Counted from the first letter of the stretch, positions 22,186-35,279 are shown. The stretch: 64,000 nucleotides of DNA from Bursaphelenchus xylophilus (GCA_904066235.2 CAJFCV020000004.1:12710001-12774000); one strand, 5' to 3'. Notes: generated by a model not told the origin, from the letters alone. Translations and numbers: made by a program.

Positions 22186-24767
22186 AACGCCTGCAAACCT
22201 TGGGGAAGAACCGTGCAAATTGGAGGGGTTTTTGGGAAACCAAAAAGTTTTTATTCGAACCGATTCGGGGCCTCTTATCAGTTTTGGTGGGAACGCCTTC
22301 GGTTCCATGGAGAATCGGAGAGAATCATGCCAAAAATTAATAGTAGAGGATACTACAGTACCACTTTGATTATTGCTTTTTCGACGTTCGAAGAGCAAAG
22401 TTTATGACAACGAAGGGAATGGCAGGAAATTTCAGTGAAACATGACGATCCCATTATATATATATTGGGCGGAAGTGAACGGTGAAATAACACGTGTCCA
22501 GCGGGAAATTTGATAAGTTGTTGGGTTGCTGGTAATTTCTCGACCAGAGCATTGGCAGGCAAGCATGTGACTTGAACCGATTCCGATTGAAATCTCAGGG
22601 TTCAGGGTAAATATTGGCTTCTGATAATAAATATCGTTGAACAAACCGTGCTCGTGATAAGAATTGTAGCTCAAATGTCATTCAAGGCTAAGATTTATCT
22701 CAATTCACCGAAACCGTTTTTAAAAACCTTGGTTTTTGATTGCTTGCGGTTGGACTGAGGGACAGGGTTCTGTGAGTGCAACGCCGACAAGATCCGAGCG
22801 CATCGTGCGAGGCTTCAAAAAAACTTACGCGAATCCTCGGCGACCAAACTTTGAAAGGCATGCGGTACCAACAGAAAATTCTAGCCACACCATAGGAGTT
22901 TTTGGCCTTTTCTTGTCTGCAGCTGAGTCATCGCCTCCGCCGATATGACGAGCGTCCGCCGTACCCTAGCCGAACCCTTGATAGGCACATGTAAAAATCA
23001 GCATGGTGTGATGACCAAAAAAGCGATCAAAAGTCTCCGCCGAGCACCACTTTCCTCGCTGGCGAAGAAAAAAATTATTTTTCATGCAAGAAACCGCCTG
23101 TCTTCTCCTTTCAACTGCAAAAAGAAATTTTTGGATATCTTGGCTAAGCGACAAGAAGTTGACAAAAACTTTTCCGCGGAAGTTCTCTGAACACCCTGTT
23201 TTGCTCGCGCTCAAAGCTTCGAACAATCCGCACTATGATTTTTTTACGATATGGCGCAGAAGGTCGGATTCTTATTTTTTCAATCTTCCCCGTACGGCTA
23301 TTTTTCCACGGAAACTGTAGTACTGTTTTATTTATTTTTTAATTGATTCGTTGAAAACATTCAACCTCACACCTTTAAACGTGACGTCAAACGGAAAGAT
23401 AACGATCAGCTCCCTCACCACCGCAAGAAATACACAAGGAAATTGCGTCGTATTTGCAAACACTATGAATAGTCATCATGAGGCAGCTACAGGGTGGACC
23501 TGATCCAGCGGCCAAAAACGTGCCACTTTACATCCAGGAAACATCAAAAATTTGAAAAAATGCTTCCATCTCCAAGTGAAAAAACTCCAATTTCAAAAGC
23601 GCGCCCGCTTTTTTTGTGAGGGAAAGGGAGCGCAATTCAAAACGAAGTTTTTTCACTTGGAGAGGGATGCATTTTGCCACATTTTTGATACTTCCCGGAT
23701 GCAAAATGGTACTTTTTTGCCACTGGATCAGGCCCCCCACTGTAGAGATATTATATTTTATAAAAAAATTTTAAAAAGACTAGAGTGAATTTTTAAAATG
23801 CAGTGGAACCATGGCACATACAAGGAATCATAAGGGACCAAAGAATTTATTCGTTCTAGAGAGGTTTTGTTATACGGAGGTTTACCTACAATTGGTTGTT
23901 ACGGCCTCTGAATTTGTTTGTTATAGGCAGGTTTTGTTGTGTCAAGGCTCGTTGTACAGAGACTTCAACTGTATAAAAAAATTTTTTTGGTCTCGAAACA
24001 AAAACTTGAAAACTTCATTCGATCGCAAAAAATGTCTGAAAATTAATTCAAAGTGCCCAAAAATGCCGGAAAGTTGCATTGAAAGAAACAATGTGTTTCA
24101 AAGGCGCATAATTACGAGATCTCCCGAAACCAGTATGTTAAAGTCGGTGAATTGCACTTATCTTTGCGGAAATCAAAGTCCTCGAAAATGTCTCTTTCTC
24201 TTCTTCGAGAGTGATCTCAATTGGATCCGGATAGCAACCAGAATTTACTTAAGTCGGCAGCCCGAATAATTTATATTTCTCTTGGGTTTGTCATGCTGGA
24301 AACGGTAAGTCAAGAAGGCGTTTCACAAGGCTTTTGGCAAGGGACGTGACTCGAGTGTGACGCCCAGGTTTTCTGAAAAAATGCGTGCATCACTTTGTCT
24401 GGTCACAAATTCTTGCAAATTTTTGACCCGCGCCTTGCAGATGCAGCCGAGATATTCAGCGGTCTATGCTAATAGTATGAAATGTAGAACGCGGTCAGAA
24501 AGCCGATGATTTCTGTTCCGAAGTCTCTGCCGTTTAGACATGGGGCCGGAAGGGTTTGCCAGGCCCGTTTCAAATTCGCATCGGCCCAGCCGATAGGCCA
24601 TGAAGGGTTCGTCAAGCTGAACGGTTTTAAATTCAGCCTAGCCCGGAAGGAATGAGACACTTCCCTTGATAAAAACTCCATGTTTGGAAAAAATATTCCG
24701 TCGCACTTTAAAACCCTTCGCTGCGATTAGTACCTAGATAACACAAACAAATTAGAATTCGTTAAAA
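22186..24767. other. Intergenic region with repeats
   Basis: I see no gene. An AT stretch 'attatatatatattgg' near 22453 lies 270 bp upstream of the protease-like gene. A segment at about 22950-23205 ends in 'ctctgaacaccctg', the same terminus as the foldback element at 61506-62568, so it is probably a remnant of that family. A family B MITE follows at 23488-23744. The interval 23810-24290 is AT-rich and has one open frame without any recognisable motif. A family A fragment lies near 24350-24560. Confidence 0.55.
23488..23744. repeat. Family B MITE
   Basis: Foldback element of about 255 bp. Ends are 'gacctgatccagcggc' and 'gccactggatcaggc'. The internal mirrored blocks 'gatacttcccggatgcaaaa' and its diverged complement are present. 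It lies in the intergenic space, unlike the other three copies, which lie in introns. Confidence 0.75.
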
Positions 24768-26547
24768 ATGCAAGAGCTGTTTCAGGTGCCAGTAGCAGCG
24801 CCTTCAATCTTCCCGGTCAGAAAAGCCAAATTTATCTCCGCCGTCCTCCTCTTCACACCGTTGTTAACATTCACTCTACTTACCGCACGCCAAATGATCT
24901 CAAATTACATTTATGACTCAAAAACCGTATTACTTTTCGATAAAATCGAAGCGAACTTTACGATTCAACAAATGATCGAAAAGCACAAGCCTTTAAGGCC
25001 ATTTGTGGATGGTGTTTCACATATGATTGTAGGTTGTACATGCTTTTAAATTCCAATTCGAGATTTAGTACGTTGAGCGCTATAAAGTGGGAGGATGCAT
25101 GTTGCCGAAGGTGATGTCGACCATCACTACGGCGTTTATGTGCTACATGAAGGATGACGAGGCGTTCATCAAGGCCAACAGATCGTTCGGGACTGAGTTT
25201 TGGACGAGTCGGTAGGAAATGACGTTATTTATTAGTGGTATTTTTCATGCAATCTTATCAGATTGCACGTGATCTTAGAGTTTACCTTCCAACGTTACCA
25301 TCAAATAAAACTTTTTTTTAGATTTTGTCAGGACTCAATTGAAGCGTACAATATGACGGAGTGGTATGAAGAACATAACCAAAACAAAGATTGGACGCTT
25401 TTTACAATAGTAAGGGAACCCATTCAACGATTTATTGCCGCATTTACGGACAAGTGCTTTTAGTACGTGAGAATTTTTTTATAGAATTATCTGACGCTAT
25501 GGTCATCGCTGAGAACGAAAAAATGGCCTTAAAACAAATTTCAGCGAGCCTTCATCGTCTCGGGTTGAAACGAATTGCTATGACTGCCGGAGCAACATGA
25601 CCTGCGTTGTTGGCGCCTTGGAGAGGCGGTTTTCGGATTACTTGAACGAGAGCTTCCCGTTGTCATACGAAGATCAGCATTTTATTCCGCAGACATGGTA
25701 TGCGTTCATTTATTGGTCGTATTGATTCGCTATATAAGTCTGGACTGGCTCGTATTGAGCGCTTTCCACAGCGTGTAGGATACAATCTGAACACCGCCAA
25801 ATATAATACCTTCTTGTCAGGCCCCGGAGTAGTCCACTTCGAAATAACAAAATAACACTAATTTAGCAGGACGCGTCAAGGAAAAATATTTAAAGCAAAT
25901 TGAAAATGAAAAATTCTTGGCATTCCGTTTCAGCTCAACAGTAATTTTTTGCTCCAAAGAATTACACATGAAAAATGTGGTAGAATGCTTTTACTGTATA
26001 CATAAAAAGTGTACATACGCCTGAAGACTTTTGTGTCCTCACCGTATACATTGCGTATAAAAAGGCGAATGATGTTTGAAGTCTAAAAATGCCGATTCTC
26101 TAAGAATTTTAAGAGGGATGTATTTCACGCTATTTTGGTATCTTTCCAGGATACCATGGACAGTGATCTATGGATAGTGTCCCTGCCGTCATACGTCCGC
26201 TCCAGTCAGCTGACCTTTCTCATTTCAGGCACTGCGAGATGGACAAGTATCTAAACGAATATAAGGTCCTCAAATACGCCTCCAAATCCTCTCCCAACTT
26301 TGAAGACTTCAAGGTGGAGTACGTCAAGACTTTGCGCAATAATCAAGCGCCCGAAAGAGTTATGAATTTCGTCATAATGGCGCTGAACCATGAGCGATCT
26401 GCCAATTCAACGGATGGAAAAAAGAAACGGAAAGAGTTCCTGGCCGAACTCCTGAGGGATCGCTCGCTTCTTTTGCGGGTTGTTAAATTGTATTTTTATG
26501 ATTTCCTAGTCTTTCAGTTCCCTTTTCCTCAGGGAATTGTTGAATAA
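24768..26547 (+). CDS. Type II membrane carbohydrate sulfotransferase
   Basis: Five exons: 24768-25028, 25069-25211, 25322-25462, 25545-25697 and 26229-26547; 338 residues in phase. One N-terminal membrane segment at about residues 24-42 (AVLLFTPLLTFTLL) follows a basic stretch, as in Golgi type II enzymes. The PAPS-binding signatures are CMLPKVMST (residues 97-105, the 5'-phosphosulfate loop) and IVREPIQRF (residues 164-172, the 3'-phosphate site). Paired cysteines follow (NCYDCRSNMTC). This matches the Sulfotransfer_2-type family that is expanded in nematodes and sulfates glycans. The acceptor sugar cannot be told. The final exon is unusually basic and hydrophobic after residue 310, so the true C-terminus could involve one more splice. 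Confidence 0.8.
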
Positions 26548-28314
26548 ACCTTGCAATAGGAGCCTTTTTTCGGTGAGGTACTACAATGTGGGTTTTTACA
26601 GTTTTCCTCTTTTAAACGAATTTAAAAAAGTCCGGGTGATATACATTCCAATGGAGATCACTCCCGGCGCTGAAACGAAGAGAGGGAGACAAGCTCGAGG
26701 ACTTTGATGCCCGTTAAGATAAGTGCATTTCGTCGAGTTGAACATTCTGGTTTTGGGAGAGCTAGTAATTTTTCGCCTTCAAATGAAATTGGTTTTTAGT
26801 GAGACTTTCAGGCATTTTTTTGGAATTTTGAATTTTGCAAGTTTGAGGCATCAAGGCCAAAAAAACTCCCAAAAAGTATGTCACAACAAAAACCCGCCTA
26901 TTTCAAACAATTTAAGAGGCCGTAATAACCAATCGCCGTTAAACCTCCGTACGCCTTTCTATAACGAATAAATTCTTTGATTTCTTGTGAATTTTTGCAT
27001 TTTTCAATTTCAGTCTAGTCTCTCAAGAAACTTTTCGACATTTTGAATTTTGCAAGCCTTCGTTACGAAGCCAAAAAAATTTTGCACAAAGAATCCTCTG
27101 ACCAATTAACTTTACTACGGCAAGACCTGCAAATAACAAACAATTTCAGAGGTCGAAAAGCCAATCGCATGCAAAATCAATGTCTAACTGAACTCCCAAA
27201 CCACACGTCAAAGAAAAAGTGAAAAAACAGGGAACCTCGGATCATTGATTTTTGACGAAATGTCGCTGAATTATTGAGTCACAAAAGAAAACTTTCCCAG
27301 AGAATTACGAGAAAAATGTTTTTTTGAAGAGGAAAATACATAATTTTTCAAGCTCGATAATTCTGTGGCACTTCGCAAAAAAAATCAATGATCCGAGATT
27401 CCTTGTTTTTTCAATTTTCTGAAAGAATTGTTTTGACGTGAACCACCAAACTTTTAACATGCAGTTAAAACATGGATAAGACCGATAAATTTCCAAAGCG
27501 CCTAGGTAAGTTTTCGCTTAAAGTAAGCGTAATGCAGCGTTAAGCCAAAGACTGAGCTAACAAGGGAAGTACCCCAAGTGCGACGCTCAGATTTTCTTTA
27601 AATTTTGCACACGCGTCGGGCATAAACTAAATATGGATTCCTGAAAGTTTTAGGTCGCGCTTTGCAAGCGCCACCGAGATATGGAACTGTTTTTGTCGCC
27701 GAGAGAGTACGCGAAACGCAGAGAGCGGTCAGAGAGAATAACGTTTTTTGGCCATAACTTTGGCAGTTTCGTTTGGAAAAATTTTATTTTTTGTAGAAAA
27801 ATTATCCTTTACGGTAGAAATAGGTATGAAACTTTTCGTGCCGAAATTCGGCAAAAAGTGTAAATTTTTTGCCGACTTTCGATCTAAAAATCTCGGTTTT
27901 TTCTGCAAAGCGCGAACTAGGATTCTCGCATATGTCTTAGAAAAATTATTCTAAATTTGTGCCAAGTTTCATCAAAATCTGAGCGTCGCACTTGGGGTAC
28001 TTCCCCTGTAAGCCTATTCTTCGCTGTGTTATGCAACGTCCAATGATGATTCATTCATTTGGGGAGATAAATCCCTTGACATAAGATTCACCCGTATCAG
28101 AGTGGCTATTTCATCGATATCAGAGTCCCAATCAATTTTCGAACCATTGAACTCTCTTTTTCCCAAAAAAAGTTCCGCGAAATCAAAGTAAAAGCCATAA
28201 TTATCAAAGAAATCGGAATGGGGAAACTTGTAAAATCCTCTTATCAAACCTTATCACTTCTGATTTAAAAGAGTACACAATCACAATCAAAGGAGCGCAG
28301 TGCGTTTCGAAGAG
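26548..28314. other. Intergenic region
   Basis: No gene found. It contains AT-rich dispersed repeat sequence (blocks such as 'tttcagaggtcgaaaagccaa' variants near 26930 and 27150, with relatives near 23860, 41395 and 45030) and one complete family A element at 27558-28011. Confidence 0.55.
27558..28011. repeat. Family A inverted-repeat element, full copy
   Basis: Nearly intact copy in opposite orientation to 2595-3047. It starts TAACAAGGGAAGTACCCCAA and ends ACTTGGGGTACTTCCCCTGT. The mirrored arms include 'cgcgctttgcaagcg' and 'ctgcaaagcgcgaac'. Its closeness to the 2595 copy suggests both moved fairly recently. Confidence 0.8.
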
Positions 28315-30973
28315 ATGTTCTACACATGGCTTTTGCTGCTGAGCACGTTTATTGCAACCTCGGGGCGGGAGTACCTGAAACAAGGGAGGAAATTGTATTG
28401 GCAGACCGATGATCCGAATCAAGGGCCGAACAACGGACATCCGGAACAGGTAGAGGGACACTAAAAATGAAAGGTTTAATGTATAAAATTATTTATATGC
28501 ATATAATATATTTCAACCGCAGACTGCAGTGCTTCTAGAAAAAGAATAGAAAAAGAATCCCTTTTTGTCTTACCTTACTCGAAACTTTAGATCCACCTTT
28601 CCTACCTTAATGACACAGCTGTGATTGTAACTTGGCTTACGTTCGACGACGTCGGCGATTCCTTCGTAATTTATCACCAAGAAGGTGGTGAAAGCAAATT
28701 CAAACGATTGGCCAACGTCACTCATTTTGGTGGAGGACTTCTGAAGATCGACAGATATGTTCATCGAGTTGTCATGACAAACCTTACTCCCGGAAGCTAT
28801 TACGGTAAGTTGGCAAAAAGAGGGTGTTTTTTTTGGAGTGAGACGGCCAGATATTGATGAAACTTGGCACTACCCTTTCATTATGGCTTCTCCAAGTCTA
28901 CATATTTAGCCTTTGAATTTTAACTTTACAGTTTATTATGTCGGCTCCGAGCACGGTTGGAGCCACGAGTTCAGATTCAGAGCTTTAAAAGAGCGACCAG
29001 AAGGAGGGCATCGATACGGCATTTATGGTGATTTGGGAGTCCTAAACGCGCGAGCTCTTGGAAGAGTTGAAGATGATGTGCGAAACGAAGAATTGGATAT
29101 GATCTTTCATGTGGGAGACTTCGCTTACGATTTGCATACAGTAAGAAGATTTTAAAGCTATTGGAAAAACTTTTGCTGCAAAGCCCATAACTGTATCGGT
29201 AGCTGCAAAGGTACAGAGTGGTCGAAAGGTTATACTGATGTCAAATGTGGCTGTGTTATTAAGAAAAATTTTTTCAGCTTGACGGCCGCATTGGCGACAA
29301 ATTTTTCCATCAGATCGAACCTGTTACGGCTAAGGTTCCGTACATGGTCTGTCCGGGAAACCATGAGTATATCGGGAACTTCTCCCACTACATGCACCGG
29401 TTCACCATGCCCAATACGGAGCATAATTTGTTCTACAGGTAACACAGTGATATTTTTTTGATGTTGTGTCCGTTTTCAGTTTTGATCACGGAAAAGTTCA
29501 TTTTGTATCCATCACTACCGAGATTTACTACAATATGTATCTGTTGACTGACACAAAACAGAATTTTATCGATGACGTTCAACGGGGCCAGTTGCAGACG
29601 CAATGGAATTGGCTTGTCGCGGACTTGAAGGTGAGAAAACACATTTTATTCATTTTTCATTTTCTCGGTGTTCTAACTGATCCAGTGGCAAAAAAACGTA
29701 CCGCTTTAAATCAGGGAAGTACAAAAAAATGTAGCAAAATGCCTCCCTCTCCACCTAAAAAACTCTGTTTTGAAGGGCCCTTTTCCTCACAAAAAAAGCG
29801 GGCGCACGTTCGAGTTTTTTCACTTTCAAGAGGGAGGTATTTTGCTACATTTTTTGGTACTTCCCGGATGCAAAATGATACGCTTTTTTCCGCTGAATCA
29901 GGTCCGCGACTATACATTTTATATAGCAAAGGAAATGCTCCAAATACGGCGCTTAGACTTTGATGAAACTTCTCCAAAATCTTGCATATGCCATCGAAAA
30001 CGTTAACGAAAATTTGTGCAAAGTTTTAACAAAATTCTCGCCTCGCGCTTTGACCACTTTTTCAGTTAATAATCTTTAAAGAAATTTTAATTTTTCGCAT
30101 TTTTTATCCAGAAAGCCAACGCCAACCGACACAACGTCCCCTGGATAATCGTGATGGGACATCGGCCAATGTACTGCAGTACAAAGTCCATCATAGCCGA
30201 GTGTCGCAGCAAGACCGTCCGCACTCGGGTCGGAATCAACGGCGAATTTCAATTGGAAAAACTGCTCTACGAAAACGGCGTTGACATGGAAATTTTCGGC
30301 CATGAGCATAGCTATGAGCGGATGTATCCGCTGTATAATTATGTGGTCTACGATTACGTCAAAAATCCGTATTATGACCCTCCGGCGCCAGTTCATATCA
30401 TCACTGGGTCTGCGGGCTGCATTGAAGGGGGAAAGGAATTTACGAAAACCGCTCCTAAATTTACTGCTTATCGCTCGAAGGATTACGGCTTTTCAAGACT
30501 TCATGTAATCAACGCAACGCATCTTACTTGGGAACAAGTTAGAGCGCATGATGTAAGTGGAGGTCGAACCGAAGAATTGAACTTACAGAGCCTATGTAGT
30601 ACTTTTTACGCATTTTAGGCGCCACGCATCCCTTTCAGAGGATCTTAGCTTGCAGTGGCAGAATAGGAGTCAACAATTTTTGCAGCCTGGAGAGCACGCG
30701 AAATGGAGAGAGCGGGGAGGGTTGGCCCACACTTGCGTTAAAATCAGCCAACATGTGATTGCAACAAGAAATTCTTTAGGCAAATGCTGGCTGCCCGCAA
30801 AGTGGTTTTATACAAGTGTTGTTATTAGCTATAGAACTTTTCAAATTACAGCCCCGTATTTTCAGGGCGTCGTTGAAGACTCCTTCACTCTGATCAAACC
30901 CAAGCACGGAAAGTTTGATTACAATCAACTGATGAAGTCTGGAACTTCGATAGTAAATGACCAACTAGGATAG
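28315..30973 (+). CDS. Secreted purple acid phosphatase
   Basis: Seven exons: 28315-28449, 28591-28804, 28932-29140, 29278-29438, 29480-29630, 30112-30552 and 30866-30973; 472 residues in phase. A signal peptide (MFYTWLLLLSTFIATS) is followed by a fibronectin-like N-domain (about 35-115) and the metallophosphoesterase domain. All seven binuclear metal ligands of plant-type purple acid phosphatases are visible: D150 (YGDLG), D179 and Y182 (DFAYD), N214 (GNHE), H307 (MGHRP), and H354 and H356 (GHEHS). The enzyme hydrolyses phosphate monoesters at acidic pH, probably outside the cell or in lysosomes. A polyadenylation signal AATAAA lies at 30980. Intron 5 (29631-30111) carries a family B MITE plus a family A fragment. 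The downstream aspartic protease gene converges on it, leaving about 70 bp between stops. Confidence 0.92.
29676..29914. repeat. Family B MITE in phosphatase intron 5
   Basis: Ends are 'actgatccagtggcaaaaa' and 'gctgaatcaggtccgcgac'. Internal mirrored blocks include 'gcctccctctcc' and 'gagggaggtattttgctac'. A piece of family A follows at about 29943-30062 in the same intron. Confidence 0.75.
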
Positions 30974-31044
30974 GTTTAAAATAAAGCTTGAAGGTTCAGA
31001 AATCAATGCAATTATGTATTTATTGGTAGAGTCTGATGTGATTT

Positions 31045-33432
31045 TTAGAAGCGGTTAAAATCCGGTATGTGCTTTTGCAAGTCTTTCATGGCCTTTTCGT
31101 ACGCCTTCTCGAATGGTGTTCCTTTGAAGGGATTGAAGAAAGGTCGGCCTGTAAAGAAATGATATGATTTGATTTATATTCAAATTTGAAATGTACAATA
31201 TTCCGGTTATAAAAAACTCTTACCGTTGTCTCCGCCGTCTTCTCCGCCATTATCTTTTCCCCCGTTGTTGCCTCCCTTCCCTCCTTTCTTTCCGTTATTC
31301 CTTCCGCCCTTATAAGGCTTGGGTTTGGGGCTGCCGTTGGTCGGCGCGAAGCCCAATTGCTTCTTCTCCACGTCGTGGATCTGGCAATAGGCGCGGATGA
31401 ATGGATCGCCCAACAAAACAAAGGGAAAATCACCTCCGGCGACCGCCAATTGACATTGATTTCCGTCATGAGGGATCAAAAGATTCTTGCTGTCAATGGG
31501 GTACTCCAGATTGTTGATGATGACGGAAATTGTGAATTTGCTGTTGCAGCTCATCAAGTAGCCACCTTCCTGGAAAAATTGAAAGTTTCGAAAGTTTTTT
31601 TGCGGCTCAAAAAAGATACCACAGTTGTGAAACTGCTTCATAATTCCGCCTCAACTTACGGCTTGTGTAGGTCGCAACTTTTGCTTTATTGTGTTCATAA
31701 CGTTGGTTGGGACGATCAAATGTGATGTTCCAGTGTCACTCACACCATTCAATTTTACTTCAACGAACTCTCCGTTCACCAGCATTCCCTGCAATGGGAC
31801 TTCCCAATGAGTGGTGCCTTTGACGATGTTAACTCGGTCCGCCACCTCTCCGCAATGCTCTCGGTCCTCGTCTCCGAACGTGATAATGCCGCCGTTCTCG
31901 CACTTCTCTCGCGCGCACTTTGTCAAGTACGTTGTGAAGATGGGGTTGTCCATGAGGCCCTCTCGTACGGCTTCGTGGAAGATGGAGGTCTCCTCTTGGT
32001 TGTCGTAGGAGGGGAGGCCCAGAATCGAGGTGTCGCCGAAGGTCATTTGTTCGCCAGCGCCGAAACGGACTTTGCGCTTCAGTTTGAGCTGATCGCCGTT
32101 TGGGTCACCGAACTGAAAGTGAGGCCAGTATATACGTTATAAAATTTTCGAGAGACTATATACCTCATAATTTTTGAACACTGTTTTTGTGGTCTATGAG
32201 TCGACTAACAAACAAAAGTTATTTTTAGACTATTGGTGGTTGGATATACGGGAAATTAAAAAAACCAAACAGTTCTACTCCCACGTTTTTGTTTAGAAGA
32301 TGTTCTAATTGTGACGCCCAGATTTGCCTTTAAATCGCACATATATTGGACAGTGGCCACATACCAATTCCTGAAGTTCTAGTCCGCGGTTGGCAGAGGC
32401 AGCCGACTATCTTTGTCTCCAAAAGGGCATGCAAGACAAGGATGGTCAACGAGAAAAACACTTTTTTTTACCAATTTCGCGTGGGAAAAATATTGATTTT
32501 TTTGTGAAAACATTACTCTCTATGATGAAATAGGTGTTACACTTTTCAGGACAAAATTCGCAAGAACGTTTGAGCCCTTCCCCTGTTACCCTCTTCACCA
32601 TAAATTAACATACCGCGAAAGTGTCGTCATACAGATGACCTCTAACACTGCCTGTTCCATAGCGGATCTGGAAGGTGTGTCCGGTCGGATCAGCGGTCTC
32701 TGACTCGTCTGGATCGTACAATTCTTTCTGGGCGGCGCAATGTTCCACCACCGGTCCCCTCGACGAACACCCTTGCTTGGGCACCCACAAAGCAGTGGAG
32801 CCAGTGTCAAAAATGGTCTTGAATCGTTGTGGAGGAGTGCCCAGCGAAATGTAGCCCAGATATAGGACATTGTTTTCGTTCTGCATCAATTGGCCATAGA
32901 TGTCTTGGAGGATACCTGGAAAGGTATACAATTTCTAAGGCGCCAAGAGAAACGCGGCCAGGTCTTGTAGGGATTTTTAAGCTTGATTCCGGGCCGGCCC
33001 TGTGTTTTTGTAGGTTGGCAGCGACCGAAGGCGGATTAATTCGGCGCTAGCTCAGATGAAATTTTGATTCGTATAGCAAACTTTGCCATGGCCCGGTTTG
33101 CAGCCACGCTTACAATCGGCAACTATTAGTCTATCATGAAAACCGTGAGCGGAATATCGCATCAAGAATTACATCGCCATCGAGAAAATTCATTTTGTCG
33201 CGACAAAAGCACTGCTTCTAACTTCAGCGACGTTGCCGTCACCTTATTCCCGACGGACTCAAAAAACAAACATGGCCCAAAAGCCCGTATGACATAATGA
33301 CAGTGTAATCACTACACATGGCTTACCATCCGTCGCATTCTTGTCCTTGGTCTCTTTCGCCACCTTGACCTGGAATGAACCGGCCCAACCTTGCTGTACC
33401 AGCAAGGCAGCTAGCACCACGTTCCGAAGCAT
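31045..33432 (-). CDS. Pepsin-like aspartic protease with Gly/Lys/Asn-rich tail
   Basis: Five exons: 33432-33327, 32915-32614, 32112-31660, 31569-31224 and 31148-31045; 436 residues in phase. It begins with a signal peptide (MLRNVVLAALLVQQGWA). Both catalytic Asp motifs are intact: FDTGST (D72) and SDTGTS (D262). The flap is RYGTGSVRG (Y121). LGDPFIRAYCQIHD near the C-terminus is the A1-family end. Unlike pepsin, there is a low-complexity segment of about 35 residues rich in G, K, N and D (about residues 365-402), then a short tail ending DFNRF. Such enzymes act as secreted digestive or lysosomal endopeptidases. The segment between the two Asp residues is shorter than usual around the GLPSYDN loop. 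A TATA-like TATTTAAA lies near 33470 on the minus strand, about 35 bp upstream of the ATG. Confidence 0.9.
32310..32587. repeat. Family A fragment in aspartic protease intron 2
   Basis: Diverged copy in the intron 32113-32613. It has 'gtgacgcccagatttgcc' on the left and 'gcccttcccctgtta' on the right. Confidence 0.5.
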
Positions 33433-35279
33433 GACTATTTACCAATTCTCAAGCCGCGTCAGCGTCGATTTAAATAATGAAAATTTATTCCGTCCGGCAG
33501 TTGTCTAAACAACGTTCGCTGCACATCGGACCTTGCGTGCCTCTGCAAGAGCCTCCCACGGTCGGTTCATGAATCAGGCCCAAGGCCAAATATCCATGCA
33601 TTGGGGGTTGCGTCAGAAAAGGTTAACAATGACTACGTGGTCCAAACTTCGCTTTACTACATATATCTAAAACCAGTGTATAAAACCGACAGCGCAGAGT
33701 CTATTCCGATCACCGGACTCCTCAGTTTGACGTGCATCGTTTTCTTAGGCCTGATTCAAATATAGAAATTGAAAATTGAATATCAGAATGTCATTGTGGT
33801 ACAAGTTCAAAATGAAAAATAAAATTTCGGTAGCTTTGAAATTTATGTGTGCCTTTTGTTGCGTAAAAATAAAAATGCTTTATGTTGGTAATGCGACAGC
33901 TGGAGAGTCATGTCTACGCCGTGCGGAATCTTGCCGTCGTACCTCCGCACACGGCAATGAATCAAAATGCACTGTGCTGCACAGTGAAAAAATGGTCTCT
34001 CTGAAAGGACAGTCAAAGCTTTGGCACGTGCGTTTTTTCACTCGCAGAGTGCCGATTGTTTGTCGCTTCGCGGTGCTGACTGCTCGATGCAAAGACGTGT
34101 TGGGAAATTCGCGGATTTCTGGATTTTTTATTTAAACTTTCTTTGATATAGCAGAGGTTCCTCGTTCCGACCATTGTTGTGACTTGAATTGGCTTGTCGT
34201 ACCTCCGAGATTCTTCGGTATAGAAATGCGTCGTTGTGCAGTGATTCAACCGTTTTTCAAGAAATTACCCATTTTGTTATCTTGTACTTTTAAAGAAACA
34301 TAACTTATTTACAAGGCAAGTGCTCGTAAGTTTTCTTTCAATTTCGCACGCAGAGGCATATCAGCAAGGCATATCAGTTCTTGAAAAGTTATCGTACTTT
34401 GCAGGGGCTCTCAAAACATTCAGCGATCTTTGCGGTGGAGAGAGCATGCGTAATGGAGAGGGGAAAAGCACTTTTTGGCCATATCCTCGCCACTCGTTAG
34501 ATAAAAGTATGTACGAAATCTGCCGTGTCAAAAATTCGCATCAAATTTGCTACATTTCGTTTCAGGTCTAAAACTCCCGTGCCTTTCTGCAAAGCGCGAG
34601 CAAGGAACTCCGTAGAAGATTCTTCGATGCCTGCGCCAAATTTCATCAAAAACCGTGCGTCGCACTTCGAGCACTTCCCCTGTTGCTTTGACATTCCGTT
34701 GGCATTATCTGCTTTTTATACTCCGCATAATTTGAAGGGAGCAACATGCATGTTGAGGGGAAAAAACCAGGGCGGCGAAAGAGCTGCGACAATTGTTCCA
34801 CTTTTATCAGCTGGATCTTCGGTCGATTTGCATGTAAGTTCACGAAAAACTCGGGAATGCAATCTTTGATCCTTGCTCAGGCCGTGTAATTGTGTTACAA
34901 AGTGCTCTCTAGTTTGAAAACCAACATAACTCAGCTTCAAATTTCTTGTCTGCGTCTCAATCATCCGCCACGCCATCGCTCCTTTTTGCATTTGGCTGTT
35001 TTTGTCAATAAATTTTTTTAAAAAGTCTCACGTCATCAAAAATTCTATTTTGGAGTGTGAGGTGAGGCTAAGTATTACGGTAAATGCACTCTTGTCAGAT
35101 GCACTTGAATGTGTTTCTAGCCCAATGAGTCAATTAAGACTCCAATTTAGCTATCGAATTTTATCAATTTGGATTGAAACCTCTGCTTTGCTCTTATTAT
35201 TTGAACCCACCAAATATTAATCCTACCTACGCTCGTTCTTAAGCCGCCTGTAAGCGTTGATTAATCAGTTTGGCTGAGA
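33433..35279. other. Intergenic region between divergent protease and P450 genes
   Basis: No gene found. It holds a segment at 33697-33747 that matches 16763-16812 in inverse orientation, a TATA-like 'gtataaaacc' near 33676 with no gene behind it, a tRNA-free GC patch near 33900, and a family A fragment at about 34360-34686. The last 50 bp before the P450 start are conserved upstream of the second P450. Confidence 0.55.
34360..34686. repeat. Family A fragment
   Basis: Right two-thirds of a family A element. It has 'ggtggagagagcatgcg', then 'ctgcaaagcgcgagcaag', and ends 'gtcgcacttcgagcacttcc'. Confidence 0.55.

Noticed and set aside
23811..24269. A 152-codon plus-strand frame
   Set aside because: Composition is that of dispersed AT-rich repeat found also near 26930 and 45030; no recognisable domain or splice structure.
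33670..33690. TATA-like 'gtataaaacc' as a promoter
   Set aside because: No gene begins within a sensible distance downstream on the plus strand; the P450 starts 1.6 kb away.
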